Counted from the stretch's first letter, positions 16,730-25,111 are shown. The stretch: DNA of 46,351 nucleotides from an uncultured Bacilli bacterium (GCA_944358795.1 CALVRW010000008.1:1-46351); one strand, 5' to 3'. Numbers and translations are program-made. Notes: a model not told the origin generated them from the letters alone.

Positions 16730-19663
16730 ATGTATGTACCACTAAATATCAAAACAGAATATTCATTGTTATCTAGTTTAATCAAAGTCGATGATATGAT
16801 TTCTTTTGCAAAACAACATCATATCCAAGCACTAACGATTACGGATGATAATATGTTTGGAGTCATGGAATTTGTTACTGCCTGCACGCAAGCAAATATA
16901 AAACCAATCATTGGTCTTACTATTCAAGTAGATGAGCAAGGACTGATTCTTTATGCAAGAAACAATATTGGATATCATCATTTGATGAAGTTAGCAACTA
17001 GTATGAGTGAAAGAAAGTTGACATTTTCAGACTTAGAAAAACAGATTGATGGACTACTTGTGATTGTGCCTTATGAAAGTATGAATTTATATTCTAAGAT
17101 TACAAAGATAGCTGAGTATGTTTTTAAAGGATATCGAACAAGAGAAGAAAGACTTTCTTATACTGGTAATAACTGTGTTTATATGAATGAAATTCGCTAT
17201 TTTAAAGAAGAAGATGATAAATATTTAACGATTTTATATCAAATTAGAGATGGTAAAACCATTCATGATACGAATATTAAACAAAGTGGGAAACACTGGC
17301 GCTTAGATAGTGATATTTATTCAGAATGGAAAGAAGATTTAGAAAATAACCAAAAAATTGTAGAACTATGTGACGTTCAAATGGATGAAAATGAAATTTT
17401 ATTACCAATTTACGAATGTCCTGATCAATTAGATAGTTATACGTATTTGAAACAATTATGTATTCAAGGGTTAAAAGAAAAATTTGGTGCAACAGTAAAT
17501 GTAAAATATCAAGAACGATTAAAGTATGAACTTGATATTATCCATAAAATGGGATTTTGTAATTACTTTTTAGTAGTATGGGATTTTGTTACGTATGCGA
17601 AAAAAAATGGAATTCTAGTAGGACCAGGACGTGGTTCAGCAGCAGGTTCATTAGTATCATATTTGTTAAATATTACAAGTATTGATCCACTTGAATATGA
17701 TTTATTATTTGAACGTTTTTTAAATCCTGAACGAATTAGTATGCCTGATATTGATATTGACTTTGCTGATCAAAGACGAGATGAAGTAATTCAATATTGT
17801 ATTCAGAAATATGGACAAAAACGTGTAGCTGGTATTATTACGTTTGCTACATTAAAATCAAAACAAGTAATTCGTGATGTTGGTAGAGTATTAGAAATAG
17901 AAATGGAAACAATTGATACTATTACCAAAATGCTAGATGCGAAATTAGATTTAATTACAAATTATAATCAAAATCATGAATTAAAAGAATATTTGAAGAA
18001 TCATCCAAATTTAATGAAATTATATAAGATTGCTTTAAAATTAGAAGGGTTAAAACGACAAACATCAATTCATGCAGCTGGTATTGTAATGTGTCAAAAA
18101 GATTTAGATGAAGTGATTCCATTACATCAAAATAGTGATCATTTCTATGTAACTGGATACTCAATGAATTATTTAGAACCACTTGGATTATTAAAAATGG
18201 ATTTTCTTGCACTTCGTAATTTAAGTTTAATTGACGATGTACTTACAATGCTTCATCAAGATAATATTATGATTTCTTTTGACACGATTCCAAATCATGA
18301 CAAAAAAGCACTTTCTATTTTTGAAACTGTTAATACAGAAGGAATTTTTCAATTTGAATCTAGTGGTATGAAAAATTTCTTGCGTAAATTTAAGCCAAAT
18401 AATTTTGAAGAAGTAGTTGCCGCACTTGCTTTATTTCGACCTGGACCAATGAATAATATTGACACTTATATTAAAAGAAAACGGGGATTAGAACCAGTTA
18501 CTTATTTACATCCATCTCTTGAACCGATCTTAAAATCAACGTATGGGATTATGATATATCAAGAACAAATTATGCAGGTTGCGAGTATTATGGCAGGTTA
18601 TTCTTTAGGAGAAGCTGATATATTAAGAAAAGCAATTAGTAAGAAGAAAGAAGATGTCTTAGTAAAAGAACAAGAAAAGTTTATTCGACAAAGTATTGAA
18701 AAAGGGTATTCAAAAGAAGTAGCTGAAAAAGCATACCAAGATATTTTAAAATTCGCATCCTATGGATTTAATCGTGCTCATTCTGTTGCTTATGCGGTTA
18801 TCGCATATCGTATGGCTTACCTAAAAGCGCATTATCCAAAATATTTTATAAAAGCATTATTATCGATGGCAATTGGCAGTAGTAGTAAAACAAAAGAATA
18901 TATCTATGAAGCAAAATTTAACCATATTGATATTTTAAAACCAGATATTAATCTAAGCGGTAGCAATTATACTATTGAAAATAAAGGAATTCGTTATCCA
19001 CTTCGTAATATTCGCAATGTTGGAGATGCGATTGTACGCGCTATTTTAGAAGAGAGAAAACAAGGTAATTTTACTGATATTTATGATTTTGTGAGTCGAT
19101 TATATGGAAAAGGGGTAAATCGTAAATCATTAGAATCACTTATTGATGCTGGATGTTTTGATCAATTTGGTAATACAAGACGTACTTTAATTGAAAATTT
19201 AGATCTTATTCTTAATTATGGAGAAATTATTAAGGATGTTGGAAAAGATTATGTAGATAAACCAGAACTTACGATTTATCATGAATATAGTAAACATGAA
19301 CTGATGAAAAAAGAATTAGAAGTATTTGGTTTTTATCTTAGTAATCATCCTATTACGGAATATAAATTAAAATATCCTAATGTTGTTTCTCTTAGTGAAT
19401 TAGAACACTATTTTGATCAAAAAATTAATACTATTATTTATGTTGATCGCATGAAATTTATTGAAACAAAGAAAAAAGAAACAATGTGTTTCATAACGGG
19501 AAGTGATGAAATTACAACAGTTGATGTAGTATTATTTCCAAGGGTATATCAAGAATACTCTAATATCGAAGAAGGGAATATCTTACTGGTAAATGCGAAA
19601 GTAGAAAAACGGTTTGATAAATATCAATTAGTAATTAATCGTGTTTCCGTATTAGAACAATAA
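16730..19663 (+). CDS. dnaE: DNA polymerase III alpha subunit, DnaE type (short form)
   Basis: This C-family DNA polymerase of 977 residues is shorter than the usual 1,100 or more. AGGAGGGG at 16717-16724 best suits ATG 16730; ATG 16727 and GTG 16712 are in frame but too close to or inside the binding site. Order: PHP-like domain (1-200), palm with PGRGSAAGS and the catalytic acidic triplet in MPDIDIDF (338-345), SIHAAGIVM, FRPGPMNN, an HhH region and a C-terminal OB fold. The PHP metal motif, normally LHxHSxYS, reads PLNIKTEYS, so its metal site and any proofreading are lost. The upstream LexA-like box suggests damage induction. Firmicutes normally also carry PolC elsewhere; this enzyme is likely the secondary or error-tolerant replicase. 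Confidence 0.95.
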   Translation: MYVPLNIKTEYSLLSSLIKVDDMISFAKQHHIQALTITDDNMFGVMEFVTACTQANIKPIIGLTIQVDEQGLILYARNNIGYHHLMKLATSMSERKLTFSDLEKQIDGLLVIVPYESMNLYSKITKIAEYVFKGYRTREERLSYTGNNCVYMNEIRYFKEEDDKYLTILYQIRDGKTIHDTNIKQSGKHWRLDSDIYSEWKEDLENNQKIVELCDVQMDENEILLPIYECPDQLDSYTYLKQLCIQGLKEKFGATVNVKYQERLKYELDIIHKMGFCNYFLVVWDFVTYAKKNGILVGPGRGSAAGSLVSYLLNITSIDPLEYDLLFERFLNPERISMPDIDIDFADQRRDEVIQYCIQKYGQKRVAGIITFATLKSKQVIRDVGRVLEIEMETIDTITKMLDAKLDLITNYNQNHELKEYLKNHPNLMKLYKIALKLEGLKRQTSIHAAGIVMCQKDLDEVIPLHQNSDHFYVTGYSMNYLEPLGLLKMDFLALRNLSLIDDVLTMLHQDNIMISFDTIPNHDKKALSIFETVNTEGIFQFESSGMKNFLRKFKPNNFEEVVAALALFRPGPMNNIDTYIKRKRGLEPVTYLHPSLEPILKSTYGIMIYQEQIMQVASIMAGYSLGEADILRKAISKKKEDVLVKEQEKFIRQSIEKGYSKEVAEKAYQDILKFASYGFNRAHSVAYAVIAYRMAYLKAHYPKYFIKALLSMAIGSSSKTKEYIYEAKFNHIDILKPDINLSGSNYTIENKGIRYPLRNIRNVGDAIVRAILEERKQGNFTDIYDFVSRLYGKGVNRKSLESLIDAGCFDQFGNTRRTLIENLDLILNYGEIIKDVGKDYVDKPELTIYHEYSKHELMKKELEVFGFYLSNHPITEYKLKYPNVVSLSELEHYFDQKINTIIYVDRMKFIETKKKETMCFITGSDEITTVDVVLFPRVYQEYSNIEEGNILLVNAKVEKRFDKYQLVINRVSVLEQ

Positions 19664-19690
19664 AAACAAAGAAATGAATTCTTTGTTTTT
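19662..19690 (+). terminator. Terminator of dnaE
   Basis: AAAAACAAAGAA and TTCTTTGTTTTT form a 12-bp stem with a 5-base loop, then T-rich sequence. Confidence 0.85.
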
Positions 19691-19695
19691 TTGAC

Positions 19696-19795
19696 AAAAA
19701 AAGAACTGTTCCCCCTGAGAACAGTTCCGAATAAAAGAATAAAAAGGGGTTGGCTAGTGTGATACTAGCTCCAATTCGCTAATCCGAATTGGTGC
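19696..19795 (-). ncRNA. Candidate small RNA 1, about 100 nt, divergent from recG
   Basis: Read on the minus strand from about 19795, the sequence forms three perfect hairpins. CCAATTCG/CGAATTGG lies at 19792-19771. GCTAGT/ACTAGC follows at 19769-19753. The last, GAACTGTTC/GAACAGTTC at 19727-19703, has the 7-base loop TCAGGGG and runs into T7 (19702-19696), a textbook terminator. A linker with CCAACCCC separates the second and third hairpins. A consensus promoter lies in the right place upstream and no ORF is present. I could not match it to a known RNA family. Confidence 0.65.
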
Positions 19796-19800
19796 TTTAT

Positions 19801-19829
19801 ATACTAACTTCAAAAGTCTATTTTGTCAA
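19801..19829 (-). promoter_or_regulatory. Promoter of candidate small RNA 1
   Basis: On the minus strand: perfect TTGACA (19829-19824), a 17-base spacer and TAGTAT (19806-19801), with a predicted start near 19795. The -35 lies within one arm of a 12-bp inverted repeat (19741-19752 and 19827-19838). Confidence 0.65.
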
Positions 19830-19891
19830 CCCCTTTTTTAATAAAAATGAAAAAAGTATTAAAAAAATATCATTACAATCGAAAGGGAACA

Positions 19892-19920
19892 TTGACAAAC
19901 GAACGAGTGTTTGCTAATAT
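19892..19920 (+). promoter_or_regulatory. recG promoter containing a LexA box
   Basis: Perfect TTGACA (19892-19897), 17 bases, TAATAT (19915-19920). The spacer contains CGAACGAGTGTTTG (19900-19913), which matches every position of the Gram-positive LexA consensus CGAACRNRYGTTYG. Confidence 0.75.
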
Positions 19921-19939
19921 TGGAATGTAGGGTGATAAA

Positions 19940-21934
19940 ATGGAATTAACCGAAATAAAAGGGATTGGACCAAAAACTGTTCAATCGTTAGAAAAGATGG
20001 GAATTGAAACAGTAGAAGATTTTACAACTTATTATCCATATCGTTATGAAATTATTCGTCGTAGTGATGAGAGTAAATTGAATCAAAATGATAGGATCAT
20101 GATGGATGGCGTTGTCGAACAAACACCAACGTTATCTTTTTTTGGAAGACGTAAAAATAGTATGCGTTTTTCAATACAAAGTTTGTATAATCGTTTCCAA
20201 GTTGTTATTTATAATCGTGCCTTTTTAAAAAACAAATTAATGGTTGGAACAAAAGTTACTGTGATTGGAAAATATGATAAGATACATCATCGTATTATCG
20301 CAAGCGAATTACGCTTTGGTTTAATTGAAAAAGAAACGATTGAACGAGTATACCATGTGAAAGAAAAAATAACGAATAAAGCTTTAACACAGTATATCGA
20401 TATGGCCTTATCACTCCCTTATCAGGTAGAAGAAGTAATTCCAGATTATCTAAATGAACGTTATCAATTTATCGATAAAAAAAGAAGTATTGAACAAATT
20501 CACCATCCTAATAATCCAGAATTATTAAAGGAAGCACGTAAAAAATTAATTTATGAAGAATTATTTTCCTATATGGTAAAAGTAAGTCATTTAAAACAAA
20601 TGCGAAAAAGACAAAAAGGAATCGAGCGCGTCATTTCTGAATCATCCGTAAAAGAATTCATTCAATTGTTACCATTTTCTTTGACTGAGGATCAAGAACG
20701 TAGTATTTGGGAAATCAAACAAGATTTAGAAGCCGAGTATCAAATGAATCGTTTGTTACAAGGAGATGTTGGAAGCGGAAAGACAGTTGTTGCTTTTATC
20801 GCTTTATATATGAATTATTTAAGTGGATATCAAGGAGCAATGATGGCACCAACAGAAATTTTAGCAAGACAACATTATGAGTCATTGTTAGAACAAATGC
20901 ATGGCAAAAATATAAAAATTGGGTTATTGACAGGAAAAATGAAAGCAAAAGAACGAAGAGCGCTACTCCAGGCATTAGAAGATGGAACAATGGATATTGT
21001 AATTGGAACACATGCATTAATTAGTGAAGATGTTATTTATCATAATTTGGGTCTTGTCATTACCGATGAACAACATCGTTTTGGTGTTCACCAACGAACT
21101 AATTTGATGAATAAAGGAAAAAGTCCAGATATGTTATCAATGAGTGCAACACCTATTCCTAGAACTTATGCATTGACATTATATGGTGATATGGATTTGT
21201 CTAATATAGAAACGATGCCAAGTGGTAGAAAACCAGTAATAACAACAGTAAAAACAGAACAACAGATTCGAGAAATTTTAACGGAAATGTATGAACAATT
21301 AGAGTTAGGGCATCAGATTTATGTTATCGCACCACTCATTGAAGGAGAAGAAGATAATACGAAAAATGACGTTGTAACGTTAAAAGAAAATATGGAGAAA
21401 GCGTTTGGTAAAAAATATCAAATTGCTGCGTTACACGGTAAAATGAAAGCAAGCGAAAAAGAAGAAATTATGAACCAGTTTTCTAAAAATGATGTTCAAA
21501 TTTTAATTAGTACAACGGTAATTGAAGTAGGAGTTGATGTGAAAAATGCAACCATGATTGTCGTGTTTAATGCAGAACAATTTGGACTTGCAACACTACA
21601 TCAATTACGTGGTCGAGTAGGACGTAATCAATTACAATCCTATTGTCTACTCGTTAGTAATCATGAAAAAGAACGATTACAAATTTTGACACGAACAAAT
21701 AATGGATTTGAAATTAGTGAAGAAGATTTCAAAATGCGTGGTAGTGGGGATTTATTTGGTTCAAAGCAAAGTGGAGATATGATTTTTAAGATTGCCGATT
21801 TACGAAAAAACTATAAAACGTTACTATATGCGAAAAAAGATAGTGAAGAATTTTTACGAAAAGTGAAAGAAGAACCTCAAAAATATCAAGGATTATTGAA
21901 TCAAATAATCGAAGGAAAGCGATACGTATCGTAA
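19940..21934 (+). CDS. recG: ATP-dependent DNA helicase RecG
   Basis: RecG remodels stalled forks and branched recombination intermediates. The 664-residue protein has an N-terminal HhH/wedge region (IKGIGPKTVQSLEKMGI, then YYPYRYE) and an OB-like wedge domain to about residue 150. The SF2 motor follows with Walker A GDVGSGKT (about 275-283), D376-E-Q-H379, MSATPIPRTYALT, and motif VI QLRGRVGR. The C-terminal TRG-like segment DFKMRGSGDLFGSKQSG is intact. GGTGATAAA precedes the ATG. The promoter carries a perfect LexA box, unusual for recG, which is mostly reported as constitutive. Confidence 0.97.
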   Translation: MELTEIKGIGPKTVQSLEKMGIETVEDFTTYYPYRYEIIRRSDESKLNQNDRIMMDGVVEQTPTLSFFGRRKNSMRFSIQSLYNRFQVVIYNRAFLKNKLMVGTKVTVIGKYDKIHHRIIASELRFGLIEKETIERVYHVKEKITNKALTQYIDMALSLPYQVEEVIPDYLNERYQFIDKKRSIEQIHHPNNPELLKEARKKLIYEELFSYMVKVSHLKQMRKRQKGIERVISESSVKEFIQLLPFSLTEDQERSIWEIKQDLEAEYQMNRLLQGDVGSGKTVVAFIALYMNYLSGYQGAMMAPTEILARQHYESLLEQMHGKNIKIGLLTGKMKAKERRALLQALEDGTMDIVIGTHALISEDVIYHNLGLVITDEQHRFGVHQRTNLMNKGKSPDMLSMSATPIPRTYALTLYGDMDLSNIETMPSGRKPVITTVKTEQQIREILTEMYEQLELGHQIYVIAPLIEGEEDNTKNDVVTLKENMEKAFGKKYQIAALHGKMKASEKEEIMNQFSKNDVQILISTTVIEVGVDVKNATMIVVFNAEQFGLATLHQLRGRVGRNQLQSYCLLVSNHEKERLQILTRTNNGFEISEEDFKMRGSGDLFGSKQSGDMIFKIADLRKNYKTLLYAKKDSEEFLRKVKEEPQKYQGLLNQIIEGKRYVS

Positions 21935-21945
21935 TCGATACCGAC

Positions 21946-21974
21946 TTGACTTTTTAAAAATTTATCTCTATAAT
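21946..21974 (+). promoter_or_regulatory. Promoter of candidate small RNA 2
   Basis: TTGACT (21946-21951), a 17-base spacer and a perfect TATAAT (21969-21974), directly after the recG stop. Confidence 0.75.
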
Positions 21975-21980
21975 GATAAT

Positions 21981-22083
21981 AGCGTGACAGTGTCACGCGC
22001 GACTAGGACTCTCACTGACTAAGTTGTGAGTTGTCCTAACCAAAACCCCCTGAAGAGTCAGCGAAAGCTGGCTCATTTTATTT
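21981..22083 (+). ncRNA. Candidate small RNA 2, about 100 nt, downstream of recG
   Basis: The predicted transcript starts near 21981 and folds into three stems. GCGTGAC/GTCACGC has a 3-base loop. GGAC-CTCAC/GTGAG-GTCC forms a longer interrupted stem. GAGTCAGC/GCTGGCTC (22055-22074) has a GAAA tetraloop and is followed by ATTTTATTT. Between stems 2 and 3 lies an unpaired linker with the C-rich run ACCCCCTGAA, the type of seed that pairs with Shine-Dalgarno regions. There is no start codon with a binding site. It lacks the GGAAGCAG-type apical loop of SRP RNA and is too short for 6S RNA; family unknown. Confidence 0.7.
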
Positions 22084-22231
22084 AAAATAAAAACAAATTC
22101 AATTGCTATGGTATAATAAATATAGATAAATTCCATTGTTTTAAAATGATGGAGAAATATGCGAATATGAAATATGATTCTAATAATGAGTGATTGAAAA
22201 TAGAGTTTATATATTAATATGTTTATAAAAA
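22084..22231. other. Gap between small RNA 2 and the AlkD-like gene
   Basis: No ORF or clear remnant is visible. A TATAAT with an extended TGG sits at 22112-22117 on the + strand and points at the terminator at 22232, so a further short transcript of about 140 nt is conceivable but unsupported by structure. Confidence 0.3.
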
Positions 22232-22263
22232 AATGATAAGTTCTTATGAACTTATCATTCTTT
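22232..22263. terminator. Bidirectional terminator
   Basis: AATGATAAGTTC and GAACTTATCATT pair perfectly around TTAT, with A-runs on one side and T-runs on the other, so it can stop transcripts from either strand, including the minus-strand AlkD-like gene. Confidence 0.8.
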
Positions 22264-22318
22264 TTTGATATAGACGATATAACAAAAAAGCACGATTATC
22301 ATTGTAAAAAATATTAAA

Positions 22319-23020
22319 TTATTGATTGACATCTTTTCTTTGCATTTTCGCAATTCCTTTTTTTATATAGGCTGTTGCAAGTGGTGTTTTGCAATTTGTT
22401 TCTCCCATATCTACATAGACTTCACCAATATTTTCAGCAATCTCAAGAGCTTCTTTTTGTAAGGGTGTATAAAAAATGCCAACTGTTATGACAAAATTAT
22501 TCATCGCATATCGAACACGATTTGCGCTATTATGAATATTGTGTTCAATGTAAGATAGATATCGTCTTATCTTTTCTATATTAAATTTATCGTTATCTTG
22601 TTCTTTTAAAAGATTGCAATAACAGGTCCAACCAGATGATTGATATAACTCTTTTTTACTATGAATCCATTCATCTGCAATTTCTTGTGCCAGATCCGAT
22701 TTTGCTAATGTCCCAGCAACTGTATAGTCCGATAATCCATGACAATATGCTTTTTCTATCCAGTTTTCAAAATCTTCTTTCGTCATTTGTTTTGAATCGG
22801 CAATCATTCCAGCTAAATACATTGCGTCATAATTTCCTGTTTCATATAATTTCATAGATAATTCATAATCTTTTTTAATTATATTTGCTATCGATTTTAA
22901 ATCGCCAGTTTTTACTCCAAATAAAGGTTCTTTTGCCCCATGTTTGATATAAATTTTTTTAATTTGTTCATTACCTAGATTTTGTAATTCTAGCATAATA
23001 TTTGTAACATCATTTTTCAT
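22319..23020 (-). CDS. AlkD-like DNA alkylation repair protein
   Basis: This 233-residue all-helical protein matches the HEAT-repeat DNA alkylation-repair family (AlkC/AlkD-like glycosylases that remove alkylated purines). Family-like stretches are EPLFGVKTGDLKSIA near the N-terminus, YLAGMIADSKQM, WTCYCNLL, RVRYAMNNFVITVG and a C-terminal MGETNCKTPLATAYI. The family is broad, and this Firmicutes branch is not experimentally defined, so base excision is inferred. It starts at ATG 23020 behind GAAGGAAA and is transcribed toward recG. It adds to a repair-rich neighbourhood with dnaE and recG. Confidence 0.85.
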   Translation of the reverse strand: MKNDVTNIMLELQNLGNEQIKKIYIKHGAKEPLFGVKTGDLKSIANIIKKDYELSMKLYETGNYDAMYLAGMIADSKQMTKEDFENWIEKAYCHGLSDYTVAGTLAKSDLAQEIADEWIHSKKELYQSSGWTCYCNLLKEQDNDKFNIEKIRRYLSYIEHNIHNSANRVRYAMNNFVITVGIFYTPLQKEALEIAENIGEVYVDMGETNCKTPLATAYIKKGIAKMQRKDVNQ

Positions 23021-23255
23021 AAATATTTCCTTCTTTTTTTATTATGTTCTTTTTTTTAATTGTTATAATACTTGATAGAGAAAGTTTGAAATTGTTTTAC
23101 TAAATCGAATTTGAAAGATTACAAATATTATGATAATTGATTAATATATCGTTGATTTTAGATATTCAAAATAGAAACTTTATTATGGGTTTTCTTTTGG
23201 AGTAAATTACTATAAAATATATGAAAAGATGATAACTGAATTTAAGTGAGGGAAT

Positions 23256-24989
23256 ATGTTAAATATGAATCAGAAGTACGTAAGTGATTTTCCTAGTTTA
23301 ATGGAAGAATGGAATTATAAAAAGAATGAACAATTAAAATTAAATCCTTCTAAAATAAAAAAAGGAAGTGATAAAAAGGTATGGTGGAAATGTAAAGAGG
23401 GGCATGAGTGGATTGGAAGAGTTGCAAATAGAACGAAAGTAAAAAGGACAAAATGTCCTGTATGTTCTAATCGAGTAGTTGTAAAAGGAATTAACGATTT
23501 ATCAATAACTAGTCCGGAATTACTGAAAGAGTGGAATTATGAAAAAAATATTGGATTATCACCTTTTGCGTTTTCGAGGGGATCTGGGGTAAAAGTATGG
23601 TGGAAGTGTAAAGAAGGACATGAGTGGGAAGCAACAATTGTTTCAAGAAGTTGTGGTGGAAGAAATAAATTAGGTTCGGGATGTCCAATCTGTTCAAATA
23701 AGGTAATTGTAAAAGGAATTAATGATTTATCAACAACGAACCCAGAATTATTGGAAGAGTGGGATTATGAAAAAAATGTAAATATTTCTCCTTACGAAGT
23801 AAGTAGAGGAAGTCATCGAATCGTATGGTGGAAATGTAAAAAAGGGCATAGTTGGAAAGGGGCGATTTATAGTAGAACTTATGGAAGAGGGTGTGCACGC
23901 TGTTTCGCAGGATTACAAACATCTTTTCCAGAACAAGCAGTATTTTATTATTTGAAAAAAATTTATCATGACGCTATAAACAGGTACCAGTTTCAAGAAA
24001 AATATGAAATTGATATTTTTGTTCCAAGCTTAAAAATAGGAATAGAATATGATGGTAAATTTTATCATAAAAATAGTAAAAAGAAAGAAGAAATTAAAGA
24101 TGGTGTATTTGAACAAAATGATTTAACTGTTTGGAGAATCAAAGAAACGACAGCTTTAGAATTAAACTTTAACGTAAAGGGAAATGTGATATATTATTAT
24201 AGTGAATCTAATTATTCAAAATTAAATGATTTAATAAAATTTATATTGAAAACGATATTTCATAGAAGCATTGATATAAAGATTGATATTCAAGAGGATA
24301 GAATTGAAATTTTAAATAAGTATAAGACATATTTATTAAAAAATAGTTTGAAATCTTTATATCCTAACATTGTTCAACAATGGAATTATGATAAAAACAA
24401 AGGGTTAGATCCGGCATCATTTAGTAGAGGTTCTAATAATAAAGTATGGTGGAAATGCAAGAAAGGACATGAATGGCAAGATACCATTAGACATAGGACT
24501 ATTGAAAATCGGGGGTGTCCTGTTTGTTCTAATCGAAAAGTAATAACTGGAGTCAACGATATATTTACGGTGATGCCTAATTTATCAGACGAATGGAATT
24601 ATAAAAAAAATAAAGAAGTAAATCCATTATTATTAAGTTGTGGAAGCGATAAAAAAGTATGGTGGAAATGCAAAGAAGGTCATGAATGGCAAGCAAGAGT
24701 ATATCAAAGAAAAGAAGGTAGGAATTGTCCAAAATGTTCTAATAAAATTAGGACCATAAACTTAACTGCAACAAAATTAAAGAAGAATGGGTCACTATTA
24801 GATAATTTCCCAGAAATTGCTTGTGAATGGGATTATAATAAAAATACAATTTTACCAACAGAAATTTTATCAGCTAGTAGATATAGGGCTTGGTGGAAAT
24901 GTAAAAAGTGTAATTATGAGTGGCAAGCTTGTGTCTATTCTAGAAAATATGGTTGCGGTTGTCCAAGATGTGCTCATAAAGTAAAATAA
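23256..24989 (+). CDS. Zinc-ribbon (DUF4379) repeat protein with central Vsr-like nuclease domain
   Basis: The 577 residues hold six copies of a probable zinc-ribbon repeat. Each has the form EWNYxKN, then VWWKCKxGHEW, then a CPxCSN pair (WWKC near residues 42, 115, 190, 398, 468, 546). Three copies stand on each side of a central domain (about 220-330). That domain reads FPEQAVFYYL, EIDIFVPSLKIGIEYDGKFYH and TVWRIKE, the E, D, E-x-D/K pattern of Vsr or DUF559-type PD-(D/E)xK endonucleases. A DNA-binding, DNA-cutting role is likely, perhaps in defence, homing or repair; this is inferred from domains only. GTGAGGGAAT precedes the ATG. No methylase or transposase is adjacent. Confidence 0.8.
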   Translation: MLNMNQKYVSDFPSLMEEWNYKKNEQLKLNPSKIKKGSDKKVWWKCKEGHEWIGRVANRTKVKRTKCPVCSNRVVVKGINDLSITSPELLKEWNYEKNIGLSPFAFSRGSGVKVWWKCKEGHEWEATIVSRSCGGRNKLGSGCPICSNKVIVKGINDLSTTNPELLEEWDYEKNVNISPYEVSRGSHRIVWWKCKKGHSWKGAIYSRTYGRGCARCFAGLQTSFPEQAVFYYLKKIYHDAINRYQFQEKYEIDIFVPSLKIGIEYDGKFYHKNSKKKEEIKDGVFEQNDLTVWRIKETTALELNFNVKGNVIYYYSESNYSKLNDLIKFILKTIFHRSIDIKIDIQEDRIEILNKYKTYLLKNSLKSLYPNIVQQWNYDKNKGLDPASFSRGSNNKVWWKCKKGHEWQDTIRHRTIENRGCPVCSNRKVITGVNDIFTVMPNLSDEWNYKKNKEVNPLLLSCGSDKKVWWKCKEGHEWQARVYQRKEGRNCPKCSNKIRTINLTATKLKKNGSLLDNFPEIACEWDYNKNTILPTEILSASRYRAWWKCKKCNYEWQACVYSRKYGCGCPRCAHKVK

Positions 24990-25007
24990 TTATTGATATC
25001 ATTATAC

Positions 25008-25036
25008 TTTGTATTTATGACGGAGTATGCTATAAT
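25008..25036 (+). promoter_or_regulatory. Promoter of the ABC-F leader
   Basis: TATAAT at 25031-25036 has an extended TGC in front and a weak -35 (TTTGTA, 25008-25013). A second TATAAT lies at 25143-25148, after leader ORF 1. Confidence 0.55.
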
Positions 25037-25060
25037 AACAATAGAAAGAAGGAAGATGTA

Positions 25061-25111
25061 ATGGTAATAAATAGTCAATTTAAAATATTTATTAATAAGA
25101 TTATGGATTAG
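25061..25111 (+). CDS. Leader ORF 1 of the ABC-F gene (16 codons)
   Basis: ATG 25061 follows AGAAGGAAG at a suitable distance and encodes MVINSQFKIFINKIMD. It lies between the promoter and an intrinsic terminator ahead of an ABC-F gene, the usual place of a ribosome-stalling leader peptide. Its codons are ordinary, so the role rests on position. Confidence 0.45.
   Translation: MVINSQFKIFINKIMD

Noticed and set aside
21981-22083. SRP RNA or 6S RNA identity for small RNA 2
   Set aside because: The conserved SRP apical loop (GGAA with AGCAGG-type flank) is missing, and there is no long hairpin with a central bubble as in 6S RNA.
23381-24980. Repeats in the zinc-ribbon gene as a CRISPR-like array
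   Set aside because: They are degenerate protein-coding repeats within one open frame, with no identical DNA repeats or unique spacers.
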